A DNA stretch of 64,000 nt from Streptomyces populi (GCF_002911015.1 NZ_KZ626850.1:1-64000), one strand, 5' to 3'; positions 8,227 through 16,778 are shown, numbered from the stretch's first letter. Made by a program: numbers and translations. The notes: generated by a model from the letters alone, not told the origin.

Positions 8227-9480
8227 ATGCGGATCCTGATCTCCGGCGCGAGCGTCGCCGGTCCCGTGCTGGCCTACTGGCTCACCAGGCACGGCTTCTC
8301 CGTCACCGTCGTCGAGCGCGCGCCGGCCCTGCGCAGGACGGGCGGCCACGCGGTCGACCTGTTCCGGCCCGCGATGGACATCTCGGAGAGGATGGGCGTG
8401 CTCCCGCGTGTCGAGGAGCGGGCCACCGGCACGAACCGGATGACCCTCCACAGGGAGGGCTCACGGCGCCCCGTCCGGGCGGACCTCTCCAAGATCTTCG
8501 GCGCCGCCTCCGCCCGGCACGCCGAGATCATGCGCGACGACCTGAGCGAGATCTACCACGACGCCACGCGCGACGACGTCGAGTACGTCTTCGGCGACTC
8601 GATCACCGAGATCTCGCCCGACGGCGAGGTGCGGTTCGAGAACGCCGCGCCACGCCGTTTCGACCTCGTCGTCGGAGCGGACGGACTGCACTCCAACGTG
8701 CGCCGCCTCGTCTTCGGCGAGGAGCCCCGCTCCGACACCTTCATCGGGGCGTACTTCGGGGTGCTGACCCTGCCGAACGTCCTCGGCCTGGACGGCGAAC
8801 TCCTCATCCACGTCGGCGTCGGCCGCACCGCAGGCATGTACGGCGCGCGGCATCTCGGCGAAGCGCGGGCGTTGTTCCTGTTCCGCAGCGAACGCGAACT
8901 CGACTGCCACCACCGCGACGTGCCCCGGCAGAAGGAGCTGCTGCGCGGCGCGTTCGCCGGCATGCACGCCCACGTGGACCGCTGGCTGGACGAGCTCGAC
9001 CGCACCCCGGCCTTCTACTTCGACTCGATCACCCAGCTCCGCATGGACACCTGGTCACGGGGGAGGGTGACGCTCGTCGGCGACGCGGGCTACAGCCCCG
9101 GCCCGGCCGTCGGCGGCAGCACCAGCCTGGCCGTCGTCGGCGCGTACGTCCTCGCCGGAGAGCTGGCACGGGCGGGCGGTGACCACGAGCGAGCCTTCCC
9201 CGCCTACGAACGCGTGATGGCGGAGCACGTGCGCGGCAGCCGAGCGGTCGCGCTGAGCGCGGCGAAGACCCTGATCCCCGCGTCCCCCCTCGGCGTGTGG
9301 GGACTGGCCCAGGGTGCCCGCCTGATCTCCGCCCTGCCCGTGGTCCCCGGCCGCGCCCTCGTCCGCCTCACCACCAGGAGCGCGCGCTTCCACGACTCCA
9401 TGACCGTCCCCGACCATCCGCCGGTGCCCGTCGTGTCGGGAGGCAGGAGCGACCTCGGGGGCGGCCCGGGGGCGAAGTGA
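8227..9480 (+). CDS. FAD-dependent monooxygenase (class A flavoprotein type)
   Basis: A 417-residue flavin hydroxylase. The N-terminal dinucleotide fold reads ILISGASVAGP, with Ala and Ser replacing the usual glycines of GxGxxG. The D-G motif appears as V-V-G-A-D-G-L-H-S-N, and the G-D motif as V-T-L-V-G-D-A-G-Y-S-P-G. This is the order expected for PHBH-like enzymes using NAD(P)H, FAD and O2. ATG 8227 has AGGAG about ten bases upstream; an earlier ATG at 8209 overlaps the stop of the hydrolase gene, so translational coupling is likely either way. It shares regulation with the hydrolase and probably the divergent AraC protein. Confidence 0.87.
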   Translation: MRILISGASVAGPVLAYWLTRHGFSVTVVERAPALRRTGGHAVDLFRPAMDISERMGVLPRVEERATGTNRMTLHREGSRRPVRADLSKIFGAASARHAEIMRDDLSEIYHDATRDDVEYVFGDSITEISPDGEVRFENAAPRRFDLVVGADGLHSNVRRLVFGEEPRSDTFIGAYFGVLTLPNVLGLDGELLIHVGVGRTAGMYGARHLGEARALFLFRSERELDCHHRDVPRQKELLRGAFAGMHAHVDRWLDELDRTPAFYFDSITQLRMDTWSRGRVTLVGDAGYSPGPAVGGSTSLAVVGAYVLAGELARAGGDHERAFPAYERVMAEHVRGSRAVALSAAKTLIPASPLGVWGLAQGARLISALPVVPGRALVRLTTRSARFHDSMTVPDHPPVPVVSGGRSDLGGGPGAK

Positions 9481-9528
9481 ACCGCTCGCCGCCCCGCGTC
9501 CGGCCCGAGCGCTCCCCACGCGTGGAAC

Positions 9529-9571
9529 GGGGCGGGCGGGCGACCGGGACATCCGGCCGCCCGCCCGCCCC
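9529..9571. terminator. Bidirectional hairpin between convergent genes
   Basis: A perfect 14-base stem (9529-9542 with 9558-9571) and a 15-base loop lie between the ends of the monooxygenase and the secreted hydrolase genes. Confidence 0.7.
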
Positions 9572-9603
9572 GGGACATCCCGCGCGGGGTGGTGACCCCG
9601 TCC

Positions 9604-11196
9604 CTACGGGGCGATCTCGAACTGCGGCGGCCGAAGACCCGTGAGGCAGGACCTGTCCGGGGCCGTCGGCGAGTCGAAGAACGACGTGGTGATCGTCTGC
9701 GCGCAGGGCGACTCGGCGAACGCGACGTGGGCGACGTACGGGACGGTCACGGTGGTGGCGCGGCTCAGGGTGCGGGCCACGTAGGGGCCGTTGCTCGGCG
9801 CGGTCTGCGCGTCGAACCCGGCCGACATGACGAGCGTGGGGATGTCGCTGCGCGTCACGTCACGGACCGAGCGCGGCAACGCCGGGACGTTCCAGGCACG
9901 GCAGTCGGCGTGCAGGAAGGGCAGCTGCGGGGCGTTGGCCAGGACCGAGCGGGGGAACGAGGGGAACACCCGGCGCCCGCCGCGGATCACGTCCGCCTCG
10001 GACTCGTACGGGGTCCACTCGCCGCAGAAGACGCCGAACGCGAGTCCGTGGGCGATCCGCCCGATGGCCTGGGGGCTGAGTTTGCCCCCGGCCCACTGCT
10101 CGGCGACGCGCTGCGGGTTGCCGTGGGCGAGCTCATCGATGGACCGGGGCACGCCCGCCGCCACATGGGTGGCCGACGTCAGCCAGGTCACCAGGACCCC
10201 GCCGTCGATCGTGACCCGCACCGGCCCGGGTTGGCCGGGGACGGTCACGCTGGTGGTCACCGGGTGGGCCTCCAACTTGCGGACGAGGCCCTCGAAGGTC
10301 CTCGACAGATGCGGATAGCGCCGGTTGCAGTCGGGCTGCCGGGCGCACGCCGCGAACAGACCGTCGAAGCCCTCGCGCGCCGCCTTCCAGGTCACCGCGC
10401 CCCCGGCCAGCGACGGCGGCAGGACACCGTCGATGCCCACGGACCGGACGCCCTCCGGGTGCGTGCGCATGTAGGCGAGGGCCAGGTCGGTGCCGTACGA
10501 GATGCCGAAGACGTTCCAGCGCCTGATGCCGAGGGCCACGCGCAGGTCGGCGTAGTCGGCGGCGCTCTCCAGGGTGTTGTAGGCGCCGAGGTCTGCCGTG
10601 CGGCGCGTCAGGCTCTCGCGGCACGCCCGAGTCGCCTGCACGTGCAGCCGCCCGGTGGACGGGGCGTTGTAGACGAGCCCGAGGGAGTGGGCGTAGAACT
10701 CGTCGATGTTCGGGCAGGTCAGCACCGGGTCGGCCGTGTACGTCCCCCGCTGGGACATGAAGACGACGTCCCGGTCGCGGTTCAGCCCGCCGTCGATCGC
10801 CAACTGGGCCTCGGTGAGGGCGTCGTCGCCGGGCCCGCCCGCGAACCACACGATCGGGTCGGGCGCGTGCCGGCGGCCGGCCGCCGCCACGACGGCCACG
10901 GAGAGGGTGATCTTCCGGCCCTTCGGGCGGGAGCGGTCCTCGGGCACGGTCAGCGTGCCGCAGCGCGCCCCCTGAAGCGCGGGGATCGGGTCCGGGGTCC
11001 GTGGACAAGGGCCCGGTACGAACCGGGAGTGGCCGACGGAACGGGCCTGTGTGCCCGGTGGTGCGGAACCGTCCGGCACGGCATCTGCCGGAGTGGCGAT
11101 GAGACCGGCGAGCAGCAGGCCGGCCGCGGCCCCGGCCAGCGCGGCGGGGAGCCGTCGCACGGTGCGCCGGTCACGGGGTGGGCGGAGGGACGTCAT
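9604..11196 (-). CDS. Secreted alpha/beta hydrolase with TAP-like C-terminal domain (copy 2 of a tandem pair)
   Basis: A 530-residue exported serine hydrolase of the tripeptidyl-aminopeptidase-like family. The start has an Arg-rich n-region, a long hydrophobic stretch and A-D-A cleavage, so it is a signal peptide. Family marks are V-W-F-A-G-G-P-G (oxyanion loop), the nucleophile elbow GISYG with Ser233, and the C-terminal block with P-T-L-V-M-S-A-G-F-D and H-V-A-F in the catalytic-His region. ATG 11196 overlaps the TGA of the upstream homologue by four bases, which fixes this start and implies translational coupling. It is a clear paralogue of the neighbouring gene. Likely role: extracellular peptide or ester hydrolysis. 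Confidence 0.88.
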   Translation of the reverse strand: MTSLRPPRDRRTVRRLPAALAGAAAGLLLAGLIATPADAVPDGSAPPGTQARSVGHSRFVPGPCPRTPDPIPALQGARCGTLTVPEDRSRPKGRKITLSVAVVAAAGRRHAPDPIVWFAGGPGDDALTEAQLAIDGGLNRDRDVVFMSQRGTYTADPVLTCPNIDEFYAHSLGLVYNAPSTGRLHVQATRACRESLTRRTADLGAYNTLESAADYADLRVALGIRRWNVFGISYGTDLALAYMRTHPEGVRSVGIDGVLPPSLAGGAVTWKAAREGFDGLFAACARQPDCNRRYPHLSRTFEGLVRKLEAHPVTTSVTVPGQPGPVRVTIDGGVLVTWLTSATHVAAGVPRSIDELAHGNPQRVAEQWAGGKLSPQAIGRIAHGLAFGVFCGEWTPYESEADVIRGGRRVFPSFPRSVLANAPQLPFLHADCRAWNVPALPRSVRDVTRSDIPTLVMSAGFDAQTAPSNGPYVARTLSRATTVTVPYVAHVAFAESPCAQTITTSFFDSPTAPDRSCLTGLRPPQFEIAP

Positions 11197-12944
11197 GGGG
11201 TCTCCAGTGCGGGAGTGATCGTGAACGGCTTCGGGGTCAGGCCCGCCACACAGCCGGTGTCGGGCGCGTTCGGCCGGGTGAGGAAGGAGGCCAGGACGCT
11301 CTGGGCGCAGGGCGACTGGGGCACCACCCAGTGGCCGATCCCGGGAATCCGTACGGTGGTCGAGCGGGACAGCGTGCGCGCCGCGTACGCGCCCCAGCGC
11401 GCCCCCGTCTTGGCGTCGAAGGTTCCCGAGAGCACGAGCGCCGGCACGTCGCTGACCGTCGTCACCCGCTGGACCGGGGTGCGGTCCGGGACGTTCCAGA
11501 CGCGGCACACGTCGTGCTCGAACGGCAGCTGCGGTGCCTGGGCCAGCACCGAGTCGGGCCAGCCGGGGAAGGCGCGCCGCCCGGCCGCCAGCAGGTCGGA
11601 CCGCGAAGAGCCCGGCACCCATTCGCTGCACGCCACCGACTGGGTGAGACCGTGCGCGAACGTGCCGATGTCGGGCGTGGCTCCGGCGGCGCGGGCCCGC
11701 GCGAAGCGCTCGGGATTCCCGTGGGTGAGTTCGTCGAGGGCCGCGGGGACGTCGACGGCCGGGACGGCGTTGGCGACGAGCAGGTTGACGAGCGCGCCGC
11801 CGTCGAGGACGACCTCGACCGGCGTCCCGCCCGACGGGGGCTGTGCCATCACCGTCAGCGGGTGCGCCTCGAGGCGGCGCACCTGCTGTGTCAGGGTGCG
11901 CGACAGGTCCGGGTAGCGGTTCCGGCACGCCGGCTGGGCCGCGCAGGCCGCGAAGACGGTGTTGATGCCCTCACGGGCGCTGTCCCAGGTCCAGGGCAGG
12001 CTGACGATCTGGGGAGGCACGACGGAGTCGATCGCGACCGAGCGGATCCCCTGGGGGTGACGGCGCAGATAGGTCAGGGCCAGGTCGGTGCCGTACGAGT
12101 ACCCGTACACGTTCCACCGGCGGATGCCCAGCGTCCGGCGCAGATCGGCGAAGTCCGCGGCGTTCTCGGTCGTGTTGTAGGCGCTCAGCTCGACGCCGCC
12201 GGCCGTGAGGCGGTCCCGGCACTGCTCGGCGGCGCGGACGAGGAGCCGTCCGGTCGACGGCGCGTCGTAGCGCAGTCCGACGGCGTCCGCGTAGAAGCGG
12301 TCGATCTCCGGACAGGCCAGGTTCGGCCGCGTGTGCAGCGTTCCGCGCTGGCTCATGACGATCAGGTCGCGGTCCTTGTTCACGCCCGAGCCGATCAGGA
12401 ACGGCATGTCGTCGATCGCGTCGCCGCCGGGGCCGCCGCTCATGAACACCACGGGGTCCGCCGCGGGTTTCGCCGAGACGGCCGGGACGATGACGACGGT
12501 CAGCCGGATCGTCCGCCCGCCGCGGTGGGCGCGGTCCTCGGGAACCTCCAGGAACCCGCACCGTTGTCCCGGCACCGGCTCGGGCGTCTCCGGACAGGGG
12601 CCGGGCACGAACCGCGCGGGTGCCACCGGCCGCGGCCCGCCCCCGGCGGCCGGCACGGCGTGGCCGGGTGCCGGGGCCAGGGCGCCGAGGAGGGCCACGC
12701 CCGTCGCGACGACGGCCGCCCCGGTCCGTGCGTCCCGGGAGCGCCGCCGGGCGGACGGACACGTCGTCCGCCGCGGTCCGGACCCGGGACGGCCGCGGTG
12801 GTCCTCACCGTCACGGCGGCCGCCGTCCCCGCCCCTGCCGTCGCCGCCCCTGCCGTTCCGGCCGTCGGCCCCGCTTCCGGCGCTCTCGCCGCCGTTCCCG
12901 CGAACGGACGGCGGACCGCCCGTTCCGATGCCCTGTTCCCTCAT
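11193..12944 (-). CDS. Secreted alpha/beta hydrolase with TAP-like C-terminal domain (copy 1 of a tandem pair)
   Basis: A 583-residue paralogue of the next gene. It has a 70-residue, Gly/Arg/Asp-rich N-terminal extension before the hydrophobic export segment (around residues 75-95), longer than usual; an internal start could remove it, but GGAG sits correctly before ATG 12944. Motifs are V-F-M-S-G-G-P-G-G-D, the nucleophile elbow GYSYG with Ser283, and a C-terminal P-A-L-V-L-S-G-T-F-D and G-I-G-H-W with the probable catalytic His. It is the first gene of the two-gene unit. Upstream lies only degraded sequence. Confidence 0.85.
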   Translation of the reverse strand: MREQGIGTGGPPSVRGNGGESAGSGADGRNGRGGDGRGGDGGRRDGEDHRGRPGSGPRRTTCPSARRRSRDARTGAAVVATGVALLGALAPAPGHAVPAAGGGPRPVAPARFVPGPCPETPEPVPGQRCGFLEVPEDRAHRGGRTIRLTVVIVPAVSAKPAADPVVFMSGGPGGDAIDDMPFLIGSGVNKDRDLIVMSQRGTLHTRPNLACPEIDRFYADAVGLRYDAPSTGRLLVRAAEQCRDRLTAGGVELSAYNTTENAADFADLRRTLGIRRWNVYGYSYGTDLALTYLRRHPQGIRSVAIDSVVPPQIVSLPWTWDSAREGINTVFAACAAQPACRNRYPDLSRTLTQQVRRLEAHPLTVMAQPPSGGTPVEVVLDGGALVNLLVANAVPAVDVPAALDELTHGNPERFARARAAGATPDIGTFAHGLTQSVACSEWVPGSSRSDLLAAGRRAFPGWPDSVLAQAPQLPFEHDVCRVWNVPDRTPVQRVTTVSDVPALVLSGTFDAKTGARWGAYAARTLSRSTTVRIPGIGHWVVPQSPCAQSVLASFLTRPNAPDTGCVAGLTPKPFTITPALETP

Positions 12945-13074
12945 GCGATCCCGTTTCTCCGACGTTCCCGGCCACGCCGATGTCGCGACGCCTCCGGGAG
13001 ACTCCGCCCGCCACCACCTGCCGCGGGCGGGCACCACCCGGGTCAGCCTGGGCGCGCGGCCGGACGTCCACCAC

Positions 13075-13320
13075 TCATGGGCTCCACTCGGAGCAGTCCT
13101 CGACCGCGGGGCGCGTCCGCACGCGCACGGCCACGACGGGACCGCCGCCCGCCGTCTCCCGGTCCTTCTCGGTGACCCCGGCGGTGGCGGCGAGGGGCGC
13201 CGCGGCGGAGAGGCTGCCCCACAGGGCGGCCGGACCGTGGGGCGCGAGCGCGGTGATGACGGCGGGGGAGACCGCGAGACCGAGCCCCGTGGAGAGCCCG
13301 AAGCGGACGGCGTCCCAGGA
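13075..13320 (-). pseudogene. Remnant of an MFS transporter C-terminus
   Basis: Reading the minus strand from 13320 to a TGA at 13077-13075 gives about 80 residues with a typical MFS final-helices pattern: G-L-S-T-G-L-G-L-A, then A-L-A-P-H-G-P-A-A-L-W-G. No start or upstream transporter sequence remains; the frame runs into the oppositely oriented regulator fragment at 13343. The assignment rests on pattern recognition of a short piece. Confidence 0.5.
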
Positions 13321-13342
13321 CGTGCGCGGGGGCGGGGAGGTG

Positions 13343-13884
13343 TGGGCCGCGATGCGGCGAGAACCGGCCGAGCGGCTGCGGGAGTCCGACTTCCCCTGGC
13401 GTTCCTCGCAGGCCGACTTCCTGCTCCCCGCCCGGCCCGGCCGACCCTCGCCGAGGAACTGGACGACGTGGACCGGATCGACGACGAGCCCTGTGTGACC
13501 GCCGCGCTCGTCACCCCCTGCGCCAGCAGCGGGGTCCGCCTCGGCACGCCCTCACCGCTCGCCGACGCGAGCACGCGCGAGCGGGCCCTGGACGTGGCAC
13601 AGGCCCACGGCGTGCGGCAGGAAGCCTTCGCGGAACGCCTGCTCGCGGATCCGGCCGCGGTACGGCTCCGGCCGCTGCGCACCCTGGCCCGTGGTCCGCA
13701 CACCACCCGCGAACTGGCCCACGCCCGGGAACTCACACCCCCCGAGGTCTCCCGTCACCTCGCCGTCCTGCGCCGCGCGGGCCTGCTGACCTCCCGACGC
13801 CAGGGGCGCCACGTCCGCCACCCCCTCGACCTGCCCGATCCGACGGCCCTGGGAGCCGACCTGCCGGCGGCCGTACCGCGCTGA
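13343..13884 (+). pseudogene. Decayed ArsR-type (DUF5937-like) regulator with frameshift and internal deletion
   Basis: Segments of a winged-helix regulator appear in two frames. The first, W-A-A-M at 13343 to about 13437, contains W-R-S-S-Q-A-D-F-L-L-P-A. It then shifts frame into P-T-L-A-E-E-L-D-D-V-D-R. The second frame runs to a natural stop at 13884 and includes LLADPAAVR joined directly to L-R-T-L-A-R-G-P-H-T-T and the DNA-recognition part L-T-P-P-E-V-S-R-H-L-A-V-L-R-R-A-G-L-L. In intact relatives as I recall them, roughly 150 residues separate those last two segments. Frame change, missing middle and missing N-terminus make a functional product unlikely. Confidence 0.65.
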
Positions 13885-13947
13885 GCGGCTTCGACGGGCC
13901 TGCGCGCGGACGCCGCCCGTCGTCACCCGGGCGATGTCCGGCTCCTC

Positions 13948-14001
13948 TTGGAGCACCTGACGGAAAGCCCGGTCGTAGCCAGATCCCCTCCCCGGCCGAG
14001 T
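13948..14001. repeat. Imperfect direct repeat, left copy
   Basis: From TTGGAG to CCGACTCG-like sequence this segment matches 14964-15034 at about 88% over the aligned 49 bases. The right copy carries an expanded GTAGCC hexamer tract where this copy has a single GTAGCC. The pair flanks the mycothiol-type enzyme gene. Confidence 0.6.
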
Positions 14002-14130
14002 CGGCAGTGCTGCGGGAGGTGATCGGGCCCGAGCCGTACGAGGCCGTACCGGCCGTCCGCCGCGCGGAGGCGGAGCTGTTCGCGATGTTCACCGACGCGG
14101 ACGCCGTCGAGGCCGTCCGCCGATGGTATC
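13953..14130 (+). pseudogene. C-terminal fragment resembling a glutamine-synthetase-like enzyme
   Basis: One frame reads P-S-P-A-E-S-A-V-L-R-E-V-I-G-P, then A-V-R-R-A-E-A-E-L-F-A and a terminal R-R-W-Y. This is the ending typical of actinobacterial GlnA3-like ligases (A-V-R-R-A-E then T-R-W-R-Y/H). Only about 55 residues are present, with no start or catalytic domain, and the piece runs into the end of the convergent gene. It is called a remnant with modest certainty. Confidence 0.4.
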
Positions 14131-14136
14131 GACTGG

Positions 14137-14898
14137 CTACTCCTCGGGCTCCCAGGCGATCAGCTGCTCGAAGACCTGCGGGTCGCCCTCGATCTTCAGG
14201 TCGCTCAGCGTGAGGCGGCCCCAGACGAAGAGGAGCAGCTGCTCGGCCGTACCCGTGGCCGAAGCGGAGGCGGGCGCGGCGTCGTCCGTGAGGGGTGCGG
14301 GCCAGGCGCCGGTGTCGTCCAGCGTGAGGAGCCAGGAGCGGCCCTCGGCGGCGTGGTAGTGGATGGTGGCGGCCTCGTGCGGCCAGGCCGCCGGGGTGGA
14401 GTTGCAGGTGTCGAGGAACTCGGCCATGCCGTCGATCGCGACGTCCGTCGGCATCGGCTGCACGGCGCCCGCGGCGAGCTGGGCGTCGTAGGTGTGCACC
14501 AGCACCTCGTGCACCCGGCGCCGGGCAACGCCCCGGGCATTCGCCGGCGACACGCCGGCGCTCCACCACGTCCAGCACCCGCGCTCCGGGCCTGCCTCGC
14601 GCAGCGCGCTCAGCAGCAGCTCGTTCGACTCGTCGTACCAGGCCAGCAGCGCCTCGAGTTCGCGCGGCACCTCCGCGGCGTCCTTGGCCGGCGGGGCCTC
14701 GGCCGGGCCCGCGGTGACGATCGCGGCCCACCAGCGCTGGCCCGTGCCCAGGTGGTGCACCAGATCGAACAACGTCCACTCGGGGCAGGACGGCACCGGC
14801 GTGTCAAGGCTGGGCGCGGCGGCAACCGCACTCCGGAACGCGGCCGACCGCTCGTCGATCAGTTGCAGCAGCGCGGAATATTCAAATCTCTCTGTCAC
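14137..14898 (-). CDS. Maleylpyruvate-isomerase-family (DinB-like) mycothiol-dependent enzyme
   Basis: A 253-residue protein of the MDMPI family, four-helix metal-binding proteins that use mycothiol as a thiol cofactor in actinobacteria. The N-terminal helix bundle includes C-P-E-W-T-L-F-D-L-V-H-H-L-G with the first metal-ligand His, and RRRVHEVLVHTYDAQ with the second His. The C-terminal domain resembles the MDMPI_C beta unit ending in W-G-R-L. ATG 14898 has no strong ribosome site. The gene sits alone between remnants, bracketed by two copies of a 50-60 base direct repeat. Its actual substrate is unknown. Confidence 0.82.
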   Translation of the reverse strand: MTERFEYSALLQLIDERSAAFRSAVAAAPSLDTPVPSCPEWTLFDLVHHLGTGQRWWAAIVTAGPAEAPPAKDAAEVPRELEALLAWYDESNELLLSALREAGPERGCWTWWSAGVSPANARGVARRRVHEVLVHTYDAQLAAGAVQPMPTDVAIDGMAEFLDTCNSTPAAWPHEAATIHYHAAEGRSWLLTLDDTGAWPAPLTDDAAPASASATGTAEQLLLFVWGRLTLSDLKIEGDPQVFEQLIAWEPEE

Positions 14899-14963
14899 GT
14901 CGCTTACCTATCACCCAAGCTCAGCCGACCGCACCCTGTTTTCCGGGCCGTCAGCTACGGGAG

Positions 14964-15034
14964 TTGGAGGACCTGATGGAAAGCCTGGCCGTAGCCGTAG
15001 CCGTAGCCGTAGCCGTAGCCCTTCCCGGCCGACT
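14964..15034. repeat. Imperfect direct repeat, right copy with hexamer expansion
   Basis: Partner of 13948-14001. Here GTAGCC is repeated, between conserved flanks GGAAAGCCTGGCC and TTCCCGGCCGACTCG. On the minus strand both copies can be read as a related peptide ending in A-F-x-Q-V-L-Q, with the hexamer encoding Gly-Tyr repeats. Confidence 0.6.
14991..15020. repeat. Hexamer microsatellite GTAGCC x5
   Basis: Five exact tandem copies of GTAGCC. The length is a multiple of three and encodes (Gly-Tyr)n on the minus strand, so copy-number change would not shift a reading frame. Confidence 0.9.
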
Positions 15035-15064
15035 CGTTGAACGAGTCGACGGAGGGGTCCGGCT

Positions 15065-15880
15065 TCAGCGGATGCGGCCGCCCTCGGTGACCAGCCATTC
15101 GCCGGTCTCCCAGGCGGAGGGACCGTCGTCGATCCGGTGACAGAGATCGAACCGGATGTCGAGTCCGGGCCAGGGACCGGCGACGGGGACGACGCGGAAG
15201 ACCTCTTCGAGTCCGGGCAACGTGAACCCGTCGGGCTCGGGGAACAACCGCTCCAGTTCGGTCCGGGTCAGGTCGGTCCAGAGCGCGAACTGCCACAGGG
15301 TCCGGGTCAGCCACGGGTCGTGGACCAGCTCGAACCGGGGCTCACGTCCGACGACGAACTCATCGATGTCCGCGTCGAGTTCGGCCGGCGTCGAGGGGAG
15401 GACGAACGGCCAGTCCTCGCCGGTGGGGTAGCGGTACATGGCCGAGGCCGAGGAGAACACGGTCCGGAGGCCGTGCCACTGCGCGGGTGACGTGACACAG
15501 GCGGGCACGTTGATCCCGGTGTGGTCGACGCGCCGGACGTGCCCGGCCATGCGGCGGGTCAGGTCCGCCATCGTGACCGAAGGCGGCGGGACCGCCGTGT
15601 CATGAGCGACGGCGGCCTCCGACACGCCGATGGAGTGACCGGTGTCGAGGGCGACTTCGGGCGCGTCCACGTCCGCGAGCTCGAACGCCGTCACGGGACG
15701 GGCGCCGACGGGCCGCGGTGGCGTGAGGGTCAGGCGCCCACCAGGCCGGCCGGCCGCTCCGGGCGGAGCGGTGAAGCAGGCGTACGCCACTTCGGAGAGC
15801 AGTGCGCGAAGCTCGTCCAAGAAGGTCCGCGACGCAGGATCGTCGGGCAGCAGGAACGTGATCTCGCAGAGGCGGTCCAT
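15065..15880 (-). CDS. Hypothetical protein, 271 residues
   Basis: I do not recognise the family. The protein is soluble, acidic and rich in Trp and Asp in its second half (for example W-Q-F-A-L-W-T-D-L and G-P-W-P-G-L-D-I-R-F-D), with no signal peptide or membrane segment. Amino-acid composition and codon usage look like a real gene. The ATG is followed by D-R-L-C-E-I-T-F-L-L, a plausible first strand. The gene ends near the right copy of the direct repeat, so it may be part of the same rearranged area. No function is proposed. Confidence 0.65.
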   Translation of the reverse strand: MDRLCEITFLLPDDPASRTFLDELRALLSEVAYACFTAPPGAAGRPGGRLTLTPPRPVGARPVTAFELADVDAPEVALDTGHSIGVSEAAVAHDTAVPPPSVTMADLTRRMAGHVRRVDHTGINVPACVTSPAQWHGLRTVFSSASAMYRYPTGEDWPFVLPSTPAELDADIDEFVVGREPRFELVHDPWLTRTLWQFALWTDLTRTELERLFPEPDGFTLPGLEEVFRVVPVAGPWPGLDIRFDLCHRIDDGPSAWETGEWLVTEGGRIR

Positions 15881-16187
15881 CCCTTGATGCTCGCAGGGAA
15901 TCCCGGCTTTCGGGCGGGAAGGGAACGCGGTCCTCGGGCAGGAGGTGCCGAGCGCGGGGTTCCCCGCGGCCTCGGGGCGAGAGGCGACCCGCCCGGTTCC
16001 GGCTCTCGGTCGGCGCCTTCGTGCCCGGACGCCGTCCGGCCCGATGACCGACTCGTCGGCAGGGTCGAGCGGGCCGGCGCGTCGTGGCCCCGGCTCGGCG
16101 ACGCCGACGGGGTGCCCGGACGACCGCCCGACAGCGCCACGCGCCCGCGGCGTTCGAGGGGCTCACCGGGCGGATCGACGGTTCGGC
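15881..16187. other. Gap with no recognised gene
   Basis: About 300 bases upstream of the 271-residue gene. Neither strand gives a protein-like reading with a ribosome site, and no strong hairpin or promoter-like pair was seen. Confidence 0.5.
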
Positions 16188-16367
16188 TCAGTACCCGCTG
16201 ATCCGGGCCACGAAGTATCCGGCGACGATCACCGAGCCCACGATGATGAAGCCGAGCCACAGGTACGGGTGTTCCCATATCCCGCCGTCGGGCTGCTCCT
16301 GATGCGCTTCGGCGATGGAACCCTCGACGGGCGGGGTCTCGCCTGGGGGTACGAGTGGATGTGTCAT
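16188..16367 (-). CDS. Small DUF6480-like single-pass membrane protein
   Basis: A 59-residue protein. The N-terminal half is hydrophilic with VPPGETPP followed by Glu/Gln-rich sequence, the pattern I associate with DUF6480 proteins of Streptomyces. The C-terminal half is one transmembrane helix (W-L-G-F-I-I-V-G-S-V-I-V-A-G-Y-F-V) ending in A-R-I-S-G-Y. The VPPGETPP motif and clean helix support a real gene, although no convincing Shine-Dalgarno sequence precedes the ATG. Function unknown; such proteins often sit near stress-related genes. Confidence 0.7.
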   Translation of the reverse strand: MTHPLVPPGETPPVEGSIAEAHQEQPDGGIWEHPYLWLGFIIVGSVIVAGYFVARISGY

Positions 16368-16656
16368 ATGTCAACGGTCCGTCCGAACGGCGGGCGGCGC
16401 ATCTTCGTACGTCTCGGTGTGTTCCGCTCCTGGACAGGACTGTCTCCGGGGCGGTGCGCGGCCCTTGTGCGGTGGCGGGTTCCCACGGTGGCCGCGGTCG
16501 AAACCGCGGAGGCCGGTGCGCGGCACCGCCGGCCGGGAGCGGGCTCACCGGGCGACGGTGCGCCCCGCGAGCCGGGACAGGACGGACCGAAGGGGCCGCG
16601 ACGGGCCGCGGCGGGAAGGGCACGAGCCGGGAGCCGAGGGCCCCTTGCGCGAATCG

Positions 16657-16685
16657 TTGACATGACCCTGTCCTGTAGCTAGCTT
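16657..16685 (+). promoter_or_regulatory. Housekeeping-type promoter candidate
   Basis: TTGACA (16657-16662), a 17-base spacer and TAGCTT (16680-16685) form a near-consensus SigA/HrdB-type pair about 195 bases before the GH92 start. The two operators lie downstream, so a bound repressor could block elongation or a closer second promoter. Confidence 0.5.
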
Positions 16686-16778
16686 CGCGAACAGTTCTCG
16701 TCCGCGCCCCCGGGTGCTCGCGGCCCAGGGGTGCCCCGTCCGCGCGTTCGCATCGCCAGGACCCCCATCTCGACGGTG

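Noticed and set aside
9589..11916. 775-codon plus-strand frame
   Set aside because: Antisense to the tandem hydrolases, which have clear catalytic motifs.
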